Shown: positions 24,101 to 35,177, counted from the stretch's first letter. The stretch is DNA of 64,000 nt from Streblospio benedicti (GCA_019095985.1 CM032665.1:42268303-42332302), one strand, 5' to 3'. Translations and numbers: made by a program. Notes: generated from the sequence alone by a model not told the origin.

Positions 24101-27100
24101 TACAAATTAGTTCATAAACAGTTAAAATGTTGAAGAGTTGAAGAGTTGAAGAATAATTATTGGATATTGGATTTCTCTTGTTATAATTTGAGATAAAAAC
24201 GCTGTTAAAAAGGAGGATGTGGATATCAAATGAAATGGATATAGATTGTGTTAAGATCAAAAGCATTGGCAACAGAAATTCCTGCAGCTAATGCTATGAA
24301 TTAAGACTTATAGTAAAATGCTTAATGAAACAATAGCAATACATTACTTATAGTTTGTATGCAAAGGAAACAGTTATAATGCAAATTGTTTGTACCTCGT
24401 ACAAAGGCTAGTGTAACTTTAGTAGAGTCAGCACTTCAAGTTAAAAGTTTTATAACTTGTGCGGTGAAAATTTACGACATATATATTCTAACTTTAAATT
24501 AGATATATCAACCCAATAGACACATAGAAATGCATAAATGCATGTCAAGTTATGAATTGTTGGATCAAAATGGATTTTATAATTCTATTTGCTGTCAATA
24601 ACTGCATAGTTGTCTGAAAAAGGACGCTTTTGTACCAAATGATGTTTTTCATTCTAAAAGTCACGATGAAAGAATGTCATAATTATGTAATTAAGTTATA
24701 ACCCTACCAAATAAACAGTCAGGTGAATCAAAATAAGCCTCTACATGAGGTCCCAAAATAGATTCACTGTCCATATGTGCCTTTTCAATTAGTTGTACAT
24801 ATATAAAAGAAAGCTGTGTGTAACAGATGTCCGTAGATAAGGATTTCCTTTTAACATCATTGTTTTGATTGGATTATATCTTACTGTGTCAGCAGCCACA
24901 TGCTCAAAAACAGCTGTGTCACCTCTTAAGTGTAACCCATGCAGGGCTCATAAATTACAATGGAGCAGAAAAAGACACGGATGAAGAGTTTTGTAAACAA
25001 GACCATGATTGCAATCTGTATTGAAACTTAAAACTGACATTCTTCTTGAAATTGGTGATGATTATGAAGAAATGTTGCAGTGTTTTATTAGTTTTCCAGC
25101 TGTCAATATGGATATTAGTATCTAAGATATTTTAATAAAGATAGATAAGTAATAATAAGTGTTTCAATCGCATATGGATGGATGTACGATACCATTTTGG
25201 ATTTAAGATTGTCCAGGGATATATTATTTTTCATGGTGAATACTCGACAATGTTGGATCACTCGATTAAAATAGTAGATGGAAATTTAATACCTATCAAA
25301 AAGTAGATAGCCTTTAATACTTTACACTTATAATGTTAATAACATGTAAACTACAAACATAAATTAGTGTATTATGGAAGGTCTCCCCATGAACTTAATT
25401 ACAGCACCATGGATTCGTTTAAGTGCTAGATATCACCATGAAAAACGGTTTAGCATTCCACATTCCAAGATATTTAGATCATGTGTAAGTTGTGAATAAA
25501 ATGTACAGTTGAACCTGCTTATTTCAATCTCTTATAAGTCCAATTTTTATGTAAAAATCTATCAAATATCAATTTCCCTTCATGATAATTCACAATATAA
25601 ATCCCTGTGCTAACTGAAAAATTATGATACCTGGAAATTTTTATCCACTCATAATTAAGGTTGACTTAAGTAGGTCCAACTGTATAGAAATTAAGATTCT
25701 CTGATTAAAATTCTTCTTATCTGCACATATTTATATGAAGCTCCTATATACAGGTATATATACTTGTACAATGTTCATTTTATGTCAGAAAATTGCATTT
25801 TGGTCATCGTAACATATATCTACAGTGCTTTGAATAATTCTTATCTGCAATGGATGTGAAACTGATTAAGAGTTTTGACAATTATTATGCATAAATTAGG
25901 TTATGGAGCTTCAAAGTCAAAGTCAAATTCAAGGATCAAAATTCATTATACCGGTATTCCTTTATTCATTGTGTATGCGTTTATATGCTGTTTGATAGGT
26001 TGTTAAATGGGAAAAGTTTACTATCTAAGTAACAAGTTTATTTATGTATATTAAAATACCAGAGGAAGCTCTTTGTGAAATTTATTCGTCCATGAATTTG
26101 GCATACATTTTTGAAGGTTAGTCAGCATAGGAAGCACATGTAATAGTCCACATAAGTCTTGTTTATCGTTTGCTATAATATACAATATACAGCTAAATTC
26201 CTTATCTCAAATTCCCACAGATAGAGTTCATAGTAACTAACTCAAGCAAATAGCTTATCCCCTTCATAAAAGATTATAAACTCATCAAATAATTGAAAAC
26301 TTTGGGCATGATTTATAAGTCCCTCCACATTTTACCTACCAGAAATTACGGGTAGGTCTAAGGGTGCTAAGTCAAAGTGTTATTGTAAATAGAAATATTG
26401 TGCATTCCTTTTAGAAATTCATGCTCATATACATTCAGCATGTTCCAACAACTTTATACCTACACCAGGTCATTGGCATTATACATGTCCCATTTGTATT
26501 TTCCCAACTCCCTGAGGTGTACACCTAGTTCACAGTACTTAACGCTCACATTCTTTTTCACGTGCACTTTGCATGATTTTAAAAACATTTACATGTACCA
26601 ATATAGCAAAGTTAATCCATTCATTACATAGACTCCTGTCATGATAAAGGCTGGATGATATCAAAAGACCTGGTATGTTTACATTGGCGGTGGGGGGTGC
26701 TGTTGGTGGGGGGGACCCCGGGGGGCCCAGACAGATATAGTACCTTCCTAAATATAGTAATATCAGTCAAGAGCTACATGTGTTTCAGCAATATGTCAAC
26801 AAAAACATTATCATTATGATTAATTAAGTCATTAGACTTATGTTTCCAAGTCATATCACATAGGTTCAGGTGAAATCTGAACCTACAACCATAAAGCAGC
26901 TCAGACTGACTCTCATGTCCACTCTGCCACCGAAACTAGGATATTTTACCAATTACAAAAAATGATGACCACCATTAAAATAACTGTGATATTCTGTGTT
27001 TATTTCAGAGGCGGCCGTCCACCAAGAAGTATGTGGGTGACCAGATCGACTCGATCGAGCTCGATCACATCGTCAAGACGCAGCCAGAAGACAACAAGCA

Positions 27101-30100
27101 GAGACGCACACTGCTGCTCAGTAAACGCGACGGCTCCTGGGGGTTCACACTCCAGGTACAGTGCTACCTCGCTATGACGATACTTCTTCATGGCAGGGTT
27201 CACTAGTGGGTGGGGTGGAGGAGGCGGGCCCTGTCATCATTTGGCAAAATCGTGGCCCCCCAGCATCATGGGAGGGGTGTGTGGTATGTACATTATAACC
27301 TCCAAGTAAGATCACCTCCATATAGAGACCACCTCTATAATAAAACCACTTTTCATGGTCCCAAACGTTCATAAAGCTACCAAAATGAACATCTGTATAG
27401 AGACCACCTCTCTATTGAGACCACCTGTATAATAAGACCACTTTTCACGGTCCAAAACCTTCATAAAGCTACCAAAATGAACATCTGTATAGAGCCCACC
27501 TCTCTATTGAGACCACCTAACACTGGTCCCAAAGGTGGTCCTAATAGAGAGGTTCTACTTTATGCTACTATCATTTACAAACTCTATACCATACACATTT
27601 ATACTATTATATAGAAGGGTATAATAGTAATAATGTGTATGGTATAGAGTTTGTAAATCATAGTAGTATACATTCCACACACCCTACCATGATGCTGGAG
27701 CCATGGGCAAATTAATCTTGTCAATTTTGATATGTTGAGAAATGTACAAAGAAATATGGTGGTGTCTTTTATATATAACGGTATATACACTTGTTTGCTT
27801 GTACTATCTCAAGCAATACTGGCAAACAGAGGACTCATGCATACATGTACACATAGAGTCGAAATATCTCTGTTTTATCACACAAATTGTAATAAAAAAC
27901 ATAACATATTGGATTATAGATATCCAGAATGCAATATCTTCATTGAAGCTTTCATAGTTTCATACATCGATGTTTGCATATCACTTCTTATCAAAAAGAT
28001 GTCTTTTATTCGTATAGAGCTATGGCGTACAGAAAGTCAAGAAGAAAGAGGTGGACGTGTTGACGTACGTGGACTACGTGGACATGGGGGGAGCCGCCCA
28101 CCTCGCAGGGCTCAGGGCAGGTGAGGGTAACACTCGCTGTCCTAAAGCAAGAGACTGTGGTGCTTGAAAAGCAAGATGGCCACCTTACCTCACCATATTC
28201 CAGGACGTCTTATTTAGAACCACCACCTTCTCTTACTTTAACAAAGTGCATTAGGTGGAGTTTTATTTTTATTCCATGAGTATTTTTTTATCTAACATTT
28301 GTAAACCACTTTTAAGAATTAACCAATCCAGGTACATGTATCTTACTGATTCTTAGATTTTAGCTTCGTTTGTATTAATGTACATGTACATAAAAAGTGC
28401 CCAAAGATCAAACTATTGTTGGCATAACATTGACACATGGTAGGTAAAATGTTTGTAGAATTGGACACACATTGCGCTCTAGTTACGTTGAACCTAGTGT
28501 TAACTTTGAATTTTGAAATGTGTTGAGTCTAAATTAGGAAATGTATTTTTTTTCCTAAACTGGTTCTCTGGTAACTGGTAAGCAAATCTTTATTGGTAGC
28601 ATGCCAACAACGCCAGTAATGACCACAAATTATGGAATCATCAATCTGAACTATGTCCAGTACAATCACATTTATGAATATGTCATATTTTATTTTGTGA
28701 AAAAGAACCTGTTGGGTTTGAAAATCAATTAAAGATTAAAGAAAACATTAATTGCATTTAGGATTCTTTTGGAACAGTAAGCAAGAATCACTGTAAAAGT
28801 TAGTAGAATCATAATGTGACTGATGTTTTAGGTGACGTGATCCTGTCTATCAACGGTCAGAACATGGAGCAGTACAGCCACAGAGACATGGTGGCGTTCA
28901 TCAAGAGCTGCGGGAACGCCATGCGCATGGTCGTTCTGTTCGAGGACTGTGTCAAGAAAGTGGAACTGCACATGCGCTATCTTAAACTGCAAGTAAGTAA
29001 TTCCTTCTGTCAAAATGATGGTGCTACCTAGAATGATCAGCCAATGAAAGCTGGCACATTTTAATACTATTTTGATAAAATGATATGATCATTTGAAGAT
29101 TTAAGATCATACGCTAAAATTATTCTGTTTACGGTTCAAACCATTTTATATTGTTGATGCTGGACATGGTCTGTTCATATTACAACATATTGAAAATCTT
29201 ACATGTAGTTAATTACACCTCTTTTAACATATCCCTTCAAGTTCAAGATAATGATTTTCTCCTGTACCAGTTGTTATGATAGCTAATGTATTATCAACAG
29301 TTGCGGTCAATTGAAATGTCTGGTTAAAAATACTGGATCAAAGTTACAAGGTATAACGTGCATTGAAGTACAAATGTATTGTTTTGGTATGACAGTGATT
29401 GAAATACTTTTACAAATAAAAAAAATAGTGTTAGTAATCAATTCATAACTATAAGGAACTCATATGATACAGTGTAATTATATTTTGTAGCGTCTGCTTA
29501 CAACTAAGATGTATGAACTCCGGGCGCTAGAGCAACAGGAAAAGAACATCAAAGAAGGTAAACAAAGCAACATGAATTATTTACTGTTTACCTTGAATTA
29601 TATAATAATTTACATACAGCAAGGTCATATTATATGTGTCAGATTGTGTCTATATAACGATAATGTGCACCAGTCAAATCAGTGACATTCTAATTTGATG
29701 TGACATCTTAAGGACACTAGTTCACCTTAGGTTCCCTAAGTTTATAAATCACATCGTTAATGTTGATAACTTGGCTATAGTCCTTGCATTACTGGTAATA
29801 GAAAAAAAGCTTGCTTTTGATACTCCACGTACTGATATACTGTATATTGATTATAAATAAGGCTATAAATAAATATCAATTAGAAAGACAAAAATGAAAA
29901 AATCATGATTGCACAATAACAACACTGTGTTTTTACTCGAGCAATTACGAATCTACTCATGCTTACAGGTGTTGCCTGCGAACACGACCCACGGCGGTTG
30001 AGTCTGGCAAGCTACACCGGCAACAGAAGTGCATTGTGGTACGATGACACAACAAGCTTCCTGAGCCTGCGACCTGACATTGATATTTGCCCCTCCGACT

Positions 30101-31947
30101 ACTACAACAATTTTCATGGATCAAGTGCCTCACTTCAGTACTCTCCTAGTCTGTCAAGTTTTCCAGAGGAACCAGGAGTGAAATGTTTGGATAAAACTGG
30201 CATGCGTGAAGGTGTTAGAACACCTGTTAGAACACACAGTTCTGCCAGCTTATTAAGGTACCAAGCTGGCAGGCAGTACAGTTCTATGAGGTCAACAACA
30301 AGTGCTTCGAGTTTACAACTTCCGTCAGGTGAATCATCTGAGGAGTTTTCCTCGAGCAGCCTTCCAACAAAAGGAAGACAGAGAGCCTTGCAAAATAAAA
30401 TGCTGCGTCCTCATGATCGAAGTTACGGAAATCTGCATGGCGTGTCGCCACATGGCAGATTAAGGCACCCAAGACCTAATTCTTTGGCTGTGGCTGCCAT
30501 TAGTGAGGATGGAGATTATGTTCATGGATACGTAGCAGACGACAGTAGTATATCAGGTTCAGAAGCAAACGATTCTGTATTTGCCTGTTCTTCTGGTACA
30601 GCTACTTCACCAATGACACCAGATTCAGATTCTGTTTTCCACTCAAATGCTTCAACACCTGTATCTTCAAAGCACTTAGTAGACAATAATTTAGATGGAA
30701 ACAGTCCGGCAGATGATTCTTTGCAAAGTATTGGTCATGAAAATAGATTAACACCAACTCATATGCTTCAATTCACACCAAATTCTGTTTCACATGCGAA
30801 TACTTCAACTCCTGTGTCTTCAAGACGCATAGGTAATAAAGAGCTTCCCAAAAACAGTCCTGCAGATGAATCCATAGAAAGTAATGGTAATCAAGATAGA
30901 TTGTCAACACTAACATTTCCACAACAAGAGACACCAAAGTCTGCTGTCCACTCAAATACTTCAACGCCTGATTCTTCTAAACACACATTCAACAATAAGC
31001 TAAATGAAAATAGTCGTGCAGATAATTCTATGCAAAATATTGGTCAAGTAGATAGATTGTCACCACCAGCATTTTCACCTAAACCAAAACATTCCAGTTT
31101 TTCTAGTCATAAGTCAAACTCGCGATCAAGTTCACGAAGTTCTAGAAGCTCGCAGAAATCACAAACTTTTAAGAATTCACCAGAAGTTGTACAATTCAAG
31201 CACTCCAAATCTGCAGGCAAGGCAGATATTTCAAAGGCTGAAGCTAACACTTCTCACAGCAGTGCAACTCTTTCCCAGCCAAAGCACGCTATTTATGAAA
31301 AACTGCAAAAACCTTCATCAGAACCTGTTTTGCTCACGTTTAAACGTTTATCAACAGATTTGAATCACCCTCAATTTACACTGGATGACAAACCAAAGGA
31401 GCGATGTCCTAAATCACATTTTGTGAGTGATATAAACACCTTGAATGACAATGGAGATAAAGACATTGTAAATAGTATGAAAACAAAATGTTCATACAGT
31501 TCGTCAAGCCCATCGTACATGAAAAATGTGTCAATGAATGGTGTTACTCTAGAAAAAGTAAAGCTAAAATCTTCAAGTGATTATGGGGCAGAATCACAAA
31601 AGGCATACAATTATCCAGACAACATTTATTCAAATGGTGCATGTGCAAATGAAGATCCGTTAAACATTATATCCCACGGATATGAAAGTGAAGACAATGT
31701 GGTCATTCATGCAAGTGAGCACTGCTCTTATGTAAACGGATATGGACATGGGAAGAGAATGTTTTTTCAAGATCCTCCAAGTGAGGAGGATTATTTTTCT
31801 TTCGATGAAGCCTTATTTGATGGGGACATTGTGGGGCATAATGATATTGCAAAACATAAGGACAAATTTCATGGCTTCTTTCATTCTTCCAGCCTTATAC
31901 CTCCGCTGGAATACATAAACGAGGAAACACAAGATACTGTGTTTTGA
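15121..31947 (+). CDS. Tamalin/CYTIP-like PDZ scaffold protein (two alternative first exons)
   Basis: Scaffold of the GRASP/tamalin-CYTIP family, which in mammals binds cytohesin ARF-GEFs and receptors through one PDZ domain and a coiled coil. Coding exons: 15121-15186 (1a) or 20634-20702 (1b), 27009-27155, 28018-28120, 28832-28992, 29491-29557, 29969-31947. With 1a the joined frame is 841 codons including the stop (TGA 31945-31947), and phases 0,0,1,0,1 fit throughout. PDZ about residues 54-143: SWGF carboxylate loop (65-68), LAGLRAGD, ILSING, and His122 at alpha-B1 (class I). A coiled coil (147-181, [11 protein letters not shown]-like) follows directly, as in mammalian family members. Those have 360-395 residues; this protein has a 660-residue serine-rich tail instead. 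It ends DTVF, a class I PDZ ligand (CYTIP ends SRF, tamalin SQL). Gene symbol left empty because tamalin and CYTIP are vertebrate duplicates. Confidence 0.88.
16120..16262. mobile_element. MITE-like remnant, GGTGGTCTTA family
   Basis: Ends with AGGTGGTCTTAATTTGAGGTTCTACTGTA, the standard right end of the family (GAGGTTCTACTG plus TA). The left part is degenerate. Confidence 0.5.
18209..18387. mobile_element. MITE-like element, CAGTAGAGCC ... GGAAGTTCCGCTGTA
   Basis: Left end CAGTAGAGCCTTTCCAATAA, right end the inverted GGAAGTTCCGCTG followed by TA. Interior with GTGGTCTCTTTACTGAGG phrases. About 180 bp. Confidence 0.6.
18991..19177. mobile_element. MITE-like element, GTGTCCACAT family
   Basis: GGACACG, AAGTGTCCACAT, ACAGGTGTTCT and GATATATAGGAAAAAGAGAA phrases in the order seen at 23552-23748; ends CCCACTG then TA. 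The left end is degenerate. Confidence 0.5.
20634..20702 (+). CDS. Tamalin-like gene, alternative first exon 1b
   Basis: ATG at 20634 opens 23 codons, [13 protein letters not shown] then [10 protein letters not shown], followed by donor AAG|GTATTG at 20703. Phase 0, so it joins the 27009 exon in frame exactly as 1a does. Alignment with 1a begins at the Met, keeps I-C-Q, I-x-D, V, L-P and the basic end, with one residue inserted in 1b. Lacking expression data, use as a second promoter is an inference. Confidence 0.7.
21020..21350. repeat. Tandem duplication, period about 157-165 bp, two copies
   Basis: AATAGACA, TTTGGAAATATT, AAGCCAAACT, GCAGACAATGTTTTG, ATCTATACAT and GCCAAATTTTTAT occur in the same order from 21021 and from 21178. 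Copies differ by small indels in A-runs. Confidence 0.75.
21456..21654. mobile_element. MITE, TA-CAGTTGAATCCACTTAAG ... GTTTGACTG-TA
   Basis: About 195 bp between TA dinucleotides. The ends are imperfectly inverted (CAGTTGAATCC against CAGTCAAACTA). Related in design to the element at 25504. Confidence 0.45.
22168..22329. mobile_element. MITE-like element, GACCACCTC family
   Basis: Interior phrases AGACCACCTCC, ACCTCCATAAAG, ACCACCTCTCTTTTGAGACCAC; right end AGACAGGTTCTACTGTA. The left end is degenerate. Confidence 0.55.
22570..22750. mobile_element. MITE with TA target duplication, CAGTAGAAACTGG / AAGTTCTACTG
   Basis: TA, then CAGTAGAAACTGGTTAATTC at the left; AACAAAGTTCTACTG then TA at the right. 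About 177 bp between TAs. CAGT ends plus TA duplication fit the pogo branch of Tc1/mariner. No transposase is encoded. Confidence 0.65.
23552..23748. mobile_element. MITE with TA ends, CAGTGAAACATCTCT / GGACAGGTGCCACTG
   Basis: TA on both sides, inverted ends starting CAGTG. Interior carries AAGTGTCCACATGAGACAAG and GAGGTGTCCACATGGACAGG. Same family as the element at 18991. Confidence 0.65.
25504..25684. mobile_element. MITE with TA ends, CAGTTGAACCTGCTTA / TAAGTAGGTCCAACTG
   Basis: Flanked by TA. The two ends match as inverted repeats at about 18 of 24 positions. Interior AT-rich, about 177 bp, no coding sense. Confidence 0.7.
27009..28992 (+). CDS. Tamalin-like gene, the three PDZ-domain exons
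   Basis: Exons 27009-27155 (TTTCAG|AGG, CAG|GTACAG), 28018-28120 (TATAG|AGC, GCAG|GTGAGG) and 28832-28992 (TTTTAG|GT, CAA|GTAAGT). They encode residues 23-159 of isoform 1a. The first gives a charged stretch ([16 protein letters not shown]) and strand A with the SWGF loop. The second gives QSYGVQ...[11 protein letters not shown]...[10 protein letters not shown]. The third gives [20 protein letters not shown], the alpha-B helix with His122, and the start of the coiled coil. The layout QSYGVQ after SWGFTL matches the mammalian GFEIQTYG/QSY motif closely. Confidence 0.9.
27295..27560. mobile_element. MITE-like element with internal 92-bp tandem duplication, in a PDZ intron
   Basis: GACCACCTCTATAATAAAAC ... 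AAAGCTACCAAAATGAACATC ... CACCTCTCTATT occurs twice, from 27327 and from 27419. The element ends with AATAGAGAGGTTCTAC. It belongs to the GACCACCTC family and lies in the intron between the first two PDZ exons. Confidence 0.65.
27565..27666. repeat. 102-bp near-perfect hairpin in an intron
   Basis: A 34-base left arm (27565-27598, CTACTATCATTTACAAAC...) pairs with 27633-27666 with a single mismatch; inner bases TATACTATTAT / ATAATAGTA extend the stem. Adjacent to, but separate from, the 27295-27560 element. Could be a foldback MITE or a transcribed hairpin. Confidence 0.8.
29491..29557 (+). CDS. Tamalin-like gene, coiled-coil exon
   Basis: TTTGTAG|CGT to GAAG|GTAAAC, 67 nt, residues 160-182. 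Sequence [19 protein letters not shown] continues the helix after the PDZ domain. The mammalian proteins have ...[20 protein letters not shown] at this place, which supports the family assignment. In that family this segment contacts cytohesins. Confidence 0.85.
29969..31947 (+). CDS. Tamalin-like gene, long last exon encoding a serine-rich tail
   Basis: Acceptor CTTACAG|GT in phase 1; 659 residues to TGA at 31945-31947. The tail is rich in Ser, Asn and Asp and probably disordered. Residues 403-453, 454-505 and 506-557 are three copies of a 51-52-residue unit with the landmarks H-x-N-x-S-T-P-x-S-S, N-S-x-A-D-x-S, and x-R-L-S/T. An [13 protein letters not shown] stretch follows. Near the end are acidic-aromatic [14 protein letters not shown] and the terminal DTVF. 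I find no folded domain. The length against family norms (about 180-220 residues after the coiled coil) is the odd feature. Confidence 0.85.
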
Positions 31948-32890
31948 AACTTTTTAAAAACATTAAACTGTGCAATTTACGAGGAAAATATGGATATGAA
32001 TGAACTTCATTATTTTCAGTCTTAGCTGTGATAAAATATTCGTGTTAGTTTAATTTAGTTAAAATAAGTTGTTTAGATAAAAGTGTTGAATTTTTGTACC
32101 TACATCGTATTGTCCCCAATGGGCTTTCGTAAACATAAAACTTGTTAGAAACTGTTTTCAAGATACTTAGCACCGCCGTTACAAAAAGTGACATATTGTG
32201 ACTTTGAATTTACTTAAAAGTGTAAAATTTGAAATGGTTTTGTTAAATTTAGCATTTTTAGATATATCTATCTGCCATATATTCACGACCACCATGAATG
32301 GAATTTGATTTTAAATGTTCCAGTTATTATTCAACAGTACTTAATTGTCTACTATCCTTGCTGCCTATTCCATGTTGTTACTACTGTTATACTCAACTAT
32401 CTCAAATGATATCTGGGATACTTTGAGCAATTAACTCATACCCTTCATTATGGTCTCCTGATAACTCTTATTTTGAGATGAATTAAAATTATTTATCAGG
32501 CTTCCAAAGTTTGACTTTCAGAGTATAACTGTAGTTGGCATTTTATAAACTTGCATAATCATTATGTGCATCTTTGTGTAGCAAATTAATGTTAATTCTC
32601 TTTAAAAAGGTGAATCCAAGTTTGGTATTGAATGAATTACATAGATATCATTATGAAAATTAACAGCAGTACCTGAAACTCTTTTTAAATGTTTATATAC
32701 TTTGTCAGTGATGATAAAAATTGGTGTGAACTAATATCTACGTAAAGTAAAAATGTTTATTATTTGTATCTGAATAATTGCTAGTCATATTATATCCTGC
32801 AGAAAATAATTATTTAATAATTTGAGCTGCATTTTATATACAATGTAATAAATTGAGAATAAATCAATAAAGATTGTATCAATTTTGATT
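31948..32890 (+). promoter_or_regulatory. 3' UTR with three overlapping poly(A) signals
   Basis: After the stop codon about 900 bp of AT-rich sequence runs to a cluster of AATAAA at 32847-32852, 32858-32863 and 32866-32871. Cleavage would fall near 32885. No other strong signal was seen earlier in the stretch. Confidence 0.65.
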
Positions 32891-32979
32891 ATTTTTAATT
32901 ACAAGTTCTATATACAGATTTCATGCATTATTGAAAATTACAACAAAATCTTGCTATTTTAATGATGGTTGCCACATTA

Positions 32980-33055
32980 ACACGGGTGAACCACGTACCA
33001 CAAAAATTTATCCGTGTTATATACGAGTTTTATCAGTTTTTTCTATGAGACAATG
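32980..33055. repeat. Dispersed short repeat, copy 2
   Basis: CACGGGTGAACCACGTACCAC and AAAAATTTATCCGTG align with 6712-6790. Confidence 0.45.
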
Positions 33056-34490
33056 ACTTAAGTTTCAAAAGTATCATAATTTTTTTTAAAAACTACTGGA
33101 CAGTCAGCCTCTACAATGAAAGGCTCTCACATCCATGATCCATGCATTTGAGTTTGCATTGTGTCTCACAAAAAGGCAAAAGTGTTTTTTCAGACACCGT
33201 ACATTCTACTCTACAGAAATAGTATGTAACTTTCTTATGTCACCTGCGCATGCGCAATACTATGAAATAAACAAACATCTCTGTCAATTTTGTAAGAATA
33301 AATTTATTATTTTAGTCTTTAGATGTGCATAAATTGAACGCAAAACTCTATGACATGTTACAAAACCAATATTCTGTCCGAATGAAAGTTAACTGAACAG
33401 GAATACGTGTGCGTTTCATGTATAAACTGCAATGTTTTGGCTTTTTCTGAAACATGCCGCCGTTGCCAAAGACTCGAGATAATATTATTTGCATATTTTA
33501 CACTGCTATTTGCGGTTAATAATTTAAAACATTTTTCATTAATTGTTCATTTCAATGACTGTCAATTCTGTGATAGGTAAACTTCTATCTCTGTCTTATC
33601 CCACAGTACAGATAACGGGCTCTAACCACTGACAATTTAGACCAATTTAGAAAATTAGTGTAAAGAATGAAATGATTTTATTTAACTCAACCTACCCGTA
33701 GAGGGTTGGACAAACAAGTCCCATGATACAAATTCTTCCTTGCCCGCTCTACAAATTGCTACCATGTCTCCCAACTTGTGTCAACTGGTGCCAGGTGTGG
33801 TCAATTGATCTTGATCTTCCAATATTGATCTAGATGGATGCGTGCATCATATAGGCTTCAAAATGTTATGTTTAACTCTAATAAACACAATTAATGTTAT
33901 TGATGAAGCACTAAACGTTAGACAAATTAAGCATCGTCCCAGTGCCAGAGGCCTAGGTATGCAGTCTTCAATTTATGTATAACTCATGACGGCAATATTA
34001 TGAGTAAAAAGAAATAAAAGTATGCATGCATTCATTCCAATAAGACAATTTAAAGCTAATGACAGTACTCCAGCCCACTGTCTACCTAGTAAATTTCTAC
34101 TGAACAACTCTTATAACCCGTAAAATTTGAAATATTCATTAGTGATGCAGAGAATTAAAAGGTCCAATTAAAACTTGGCGAATTGCAATATTTGTTCTTA
34201 AAAATTGCTTCCATTTAAGGTGTATGTTGATAATCATCAATTAAATGGACAATATTTGCGTTTTAAAAATATTCCTTGTATCCTTTTGTTTTAGATGAAA
34301 TATTTGGAAAGTACTAAAACAGTGCTTCAGTACATTCAGCAAACGTTTTGAAGACTTCTGGCCTAATTGCACTGTTGGTTTATATAGTACGATCCTGCTA
34401 TTTTATTCATTAAGTATAGCTGTGGATGGACGTTTCAATAAATAACTATTAAGACATTCTAAACAATATCAAAACAAGACATGCCATAAA

Positions 34491-34646
34491 TGACCATCCA
34501 AGCGACCAGGGCTGTTGTTAAATTGAAATTTTCTCAAAATGGGGGGTGGGCTGTTACACGGGACTGCTGCTTCTACGTGATTCAAATGGACATTTAGGAA
34601 AAAGAGGGGGAGGGCTGTTACATGGGGGTGGGCTCTTGGATGGTCA
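34491..34646. mobile_element. 156-bp MITE, TGACCATCCAAG inverted ends
   Basis: TGACCATCCAAG at the left, CTTGGATGGTCA at the right, exact inverted copies. Interior repeats GGGCTGTTACACGGG / GGGCTGTTACATGGG. Another G-rich phrase-repeat element. Confidence 0.7.
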
Positions 34647-35177
34647 TATACAGTATTGGGATGAGACATTGAGTAAGGATAGAAGTCAAAATTGTTGTGT
34701 TACTAATCTCAACCAAAAGAAGTATAAATTTGCCATCACACTATTCCAACGTTTAAATTTAAAGTTCTATTTACAAGTTAGAAAATAGGGCTTAGAGAAG
34801 ATTTGCTATGTATTAACAAAGTCGATGTATAGATTGTTGCATTTATATATATGTGTGTATTTTTTTTAGGTACAAATGCATCAAGATGAATACAAGGTAA
34901 AGAGACAGCAAGATCTATAGAAAAAAAGAAGGGGATATGAAGACATTATTTCTAAATTGACTTGTAATATTTGTGAAAAAATGCTCTGAGTCTGACTGAA
35001 ATTGATAGATAAGATCTCTGATAAAAAAAAATATCAGAAAACAGTTTCGTGTACGCACTCAAGATTATCAAGAGGAAAAATGATAAAATAATTGTTCTTA
35101 GAGTATGTTTGTATGTTTAAAACTGAAGGTGACTGGAATAGTATTTGAATTATAAAAGTTGAATAAGGAAAGAAACC

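Larger units (their letters stand above)
20703..27008. other. Tamalin-like gene, intron before the first PDZ exon
   Basis: 6.3 kb. Holds a tandem duplication (21020-21350) and inverted-repeat elements at 21.46, 22.17, 22.57, 23.55 and 25.50 kb, listed separately. A G-rich stretch lies at 26688-26730. No exon is supported. Confidence 0.6.
32891..35177. other. Intergenic region and presumed TTLL5 promoter
   Basis: 2.3 kb between the tamalin-like poly(A) site and the TTLL5 start codon. Holds the second copy of a dispersed repeat (32980-33055) and a small MITE (34491-34646). No TATA box or clear initiator was found, and 5' UTR exons could not be fixed. Confidence 0.5.

Noticed and set aside
34870-34896. 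Possible 5' UTR exon of TTLL5 (TTTTTTTTAG|GTACAAATG...CAAG|GTAAAG)
   Set aside because: Splice-like sites are present, but without coding sense or transcript data it cannot be told from chance.
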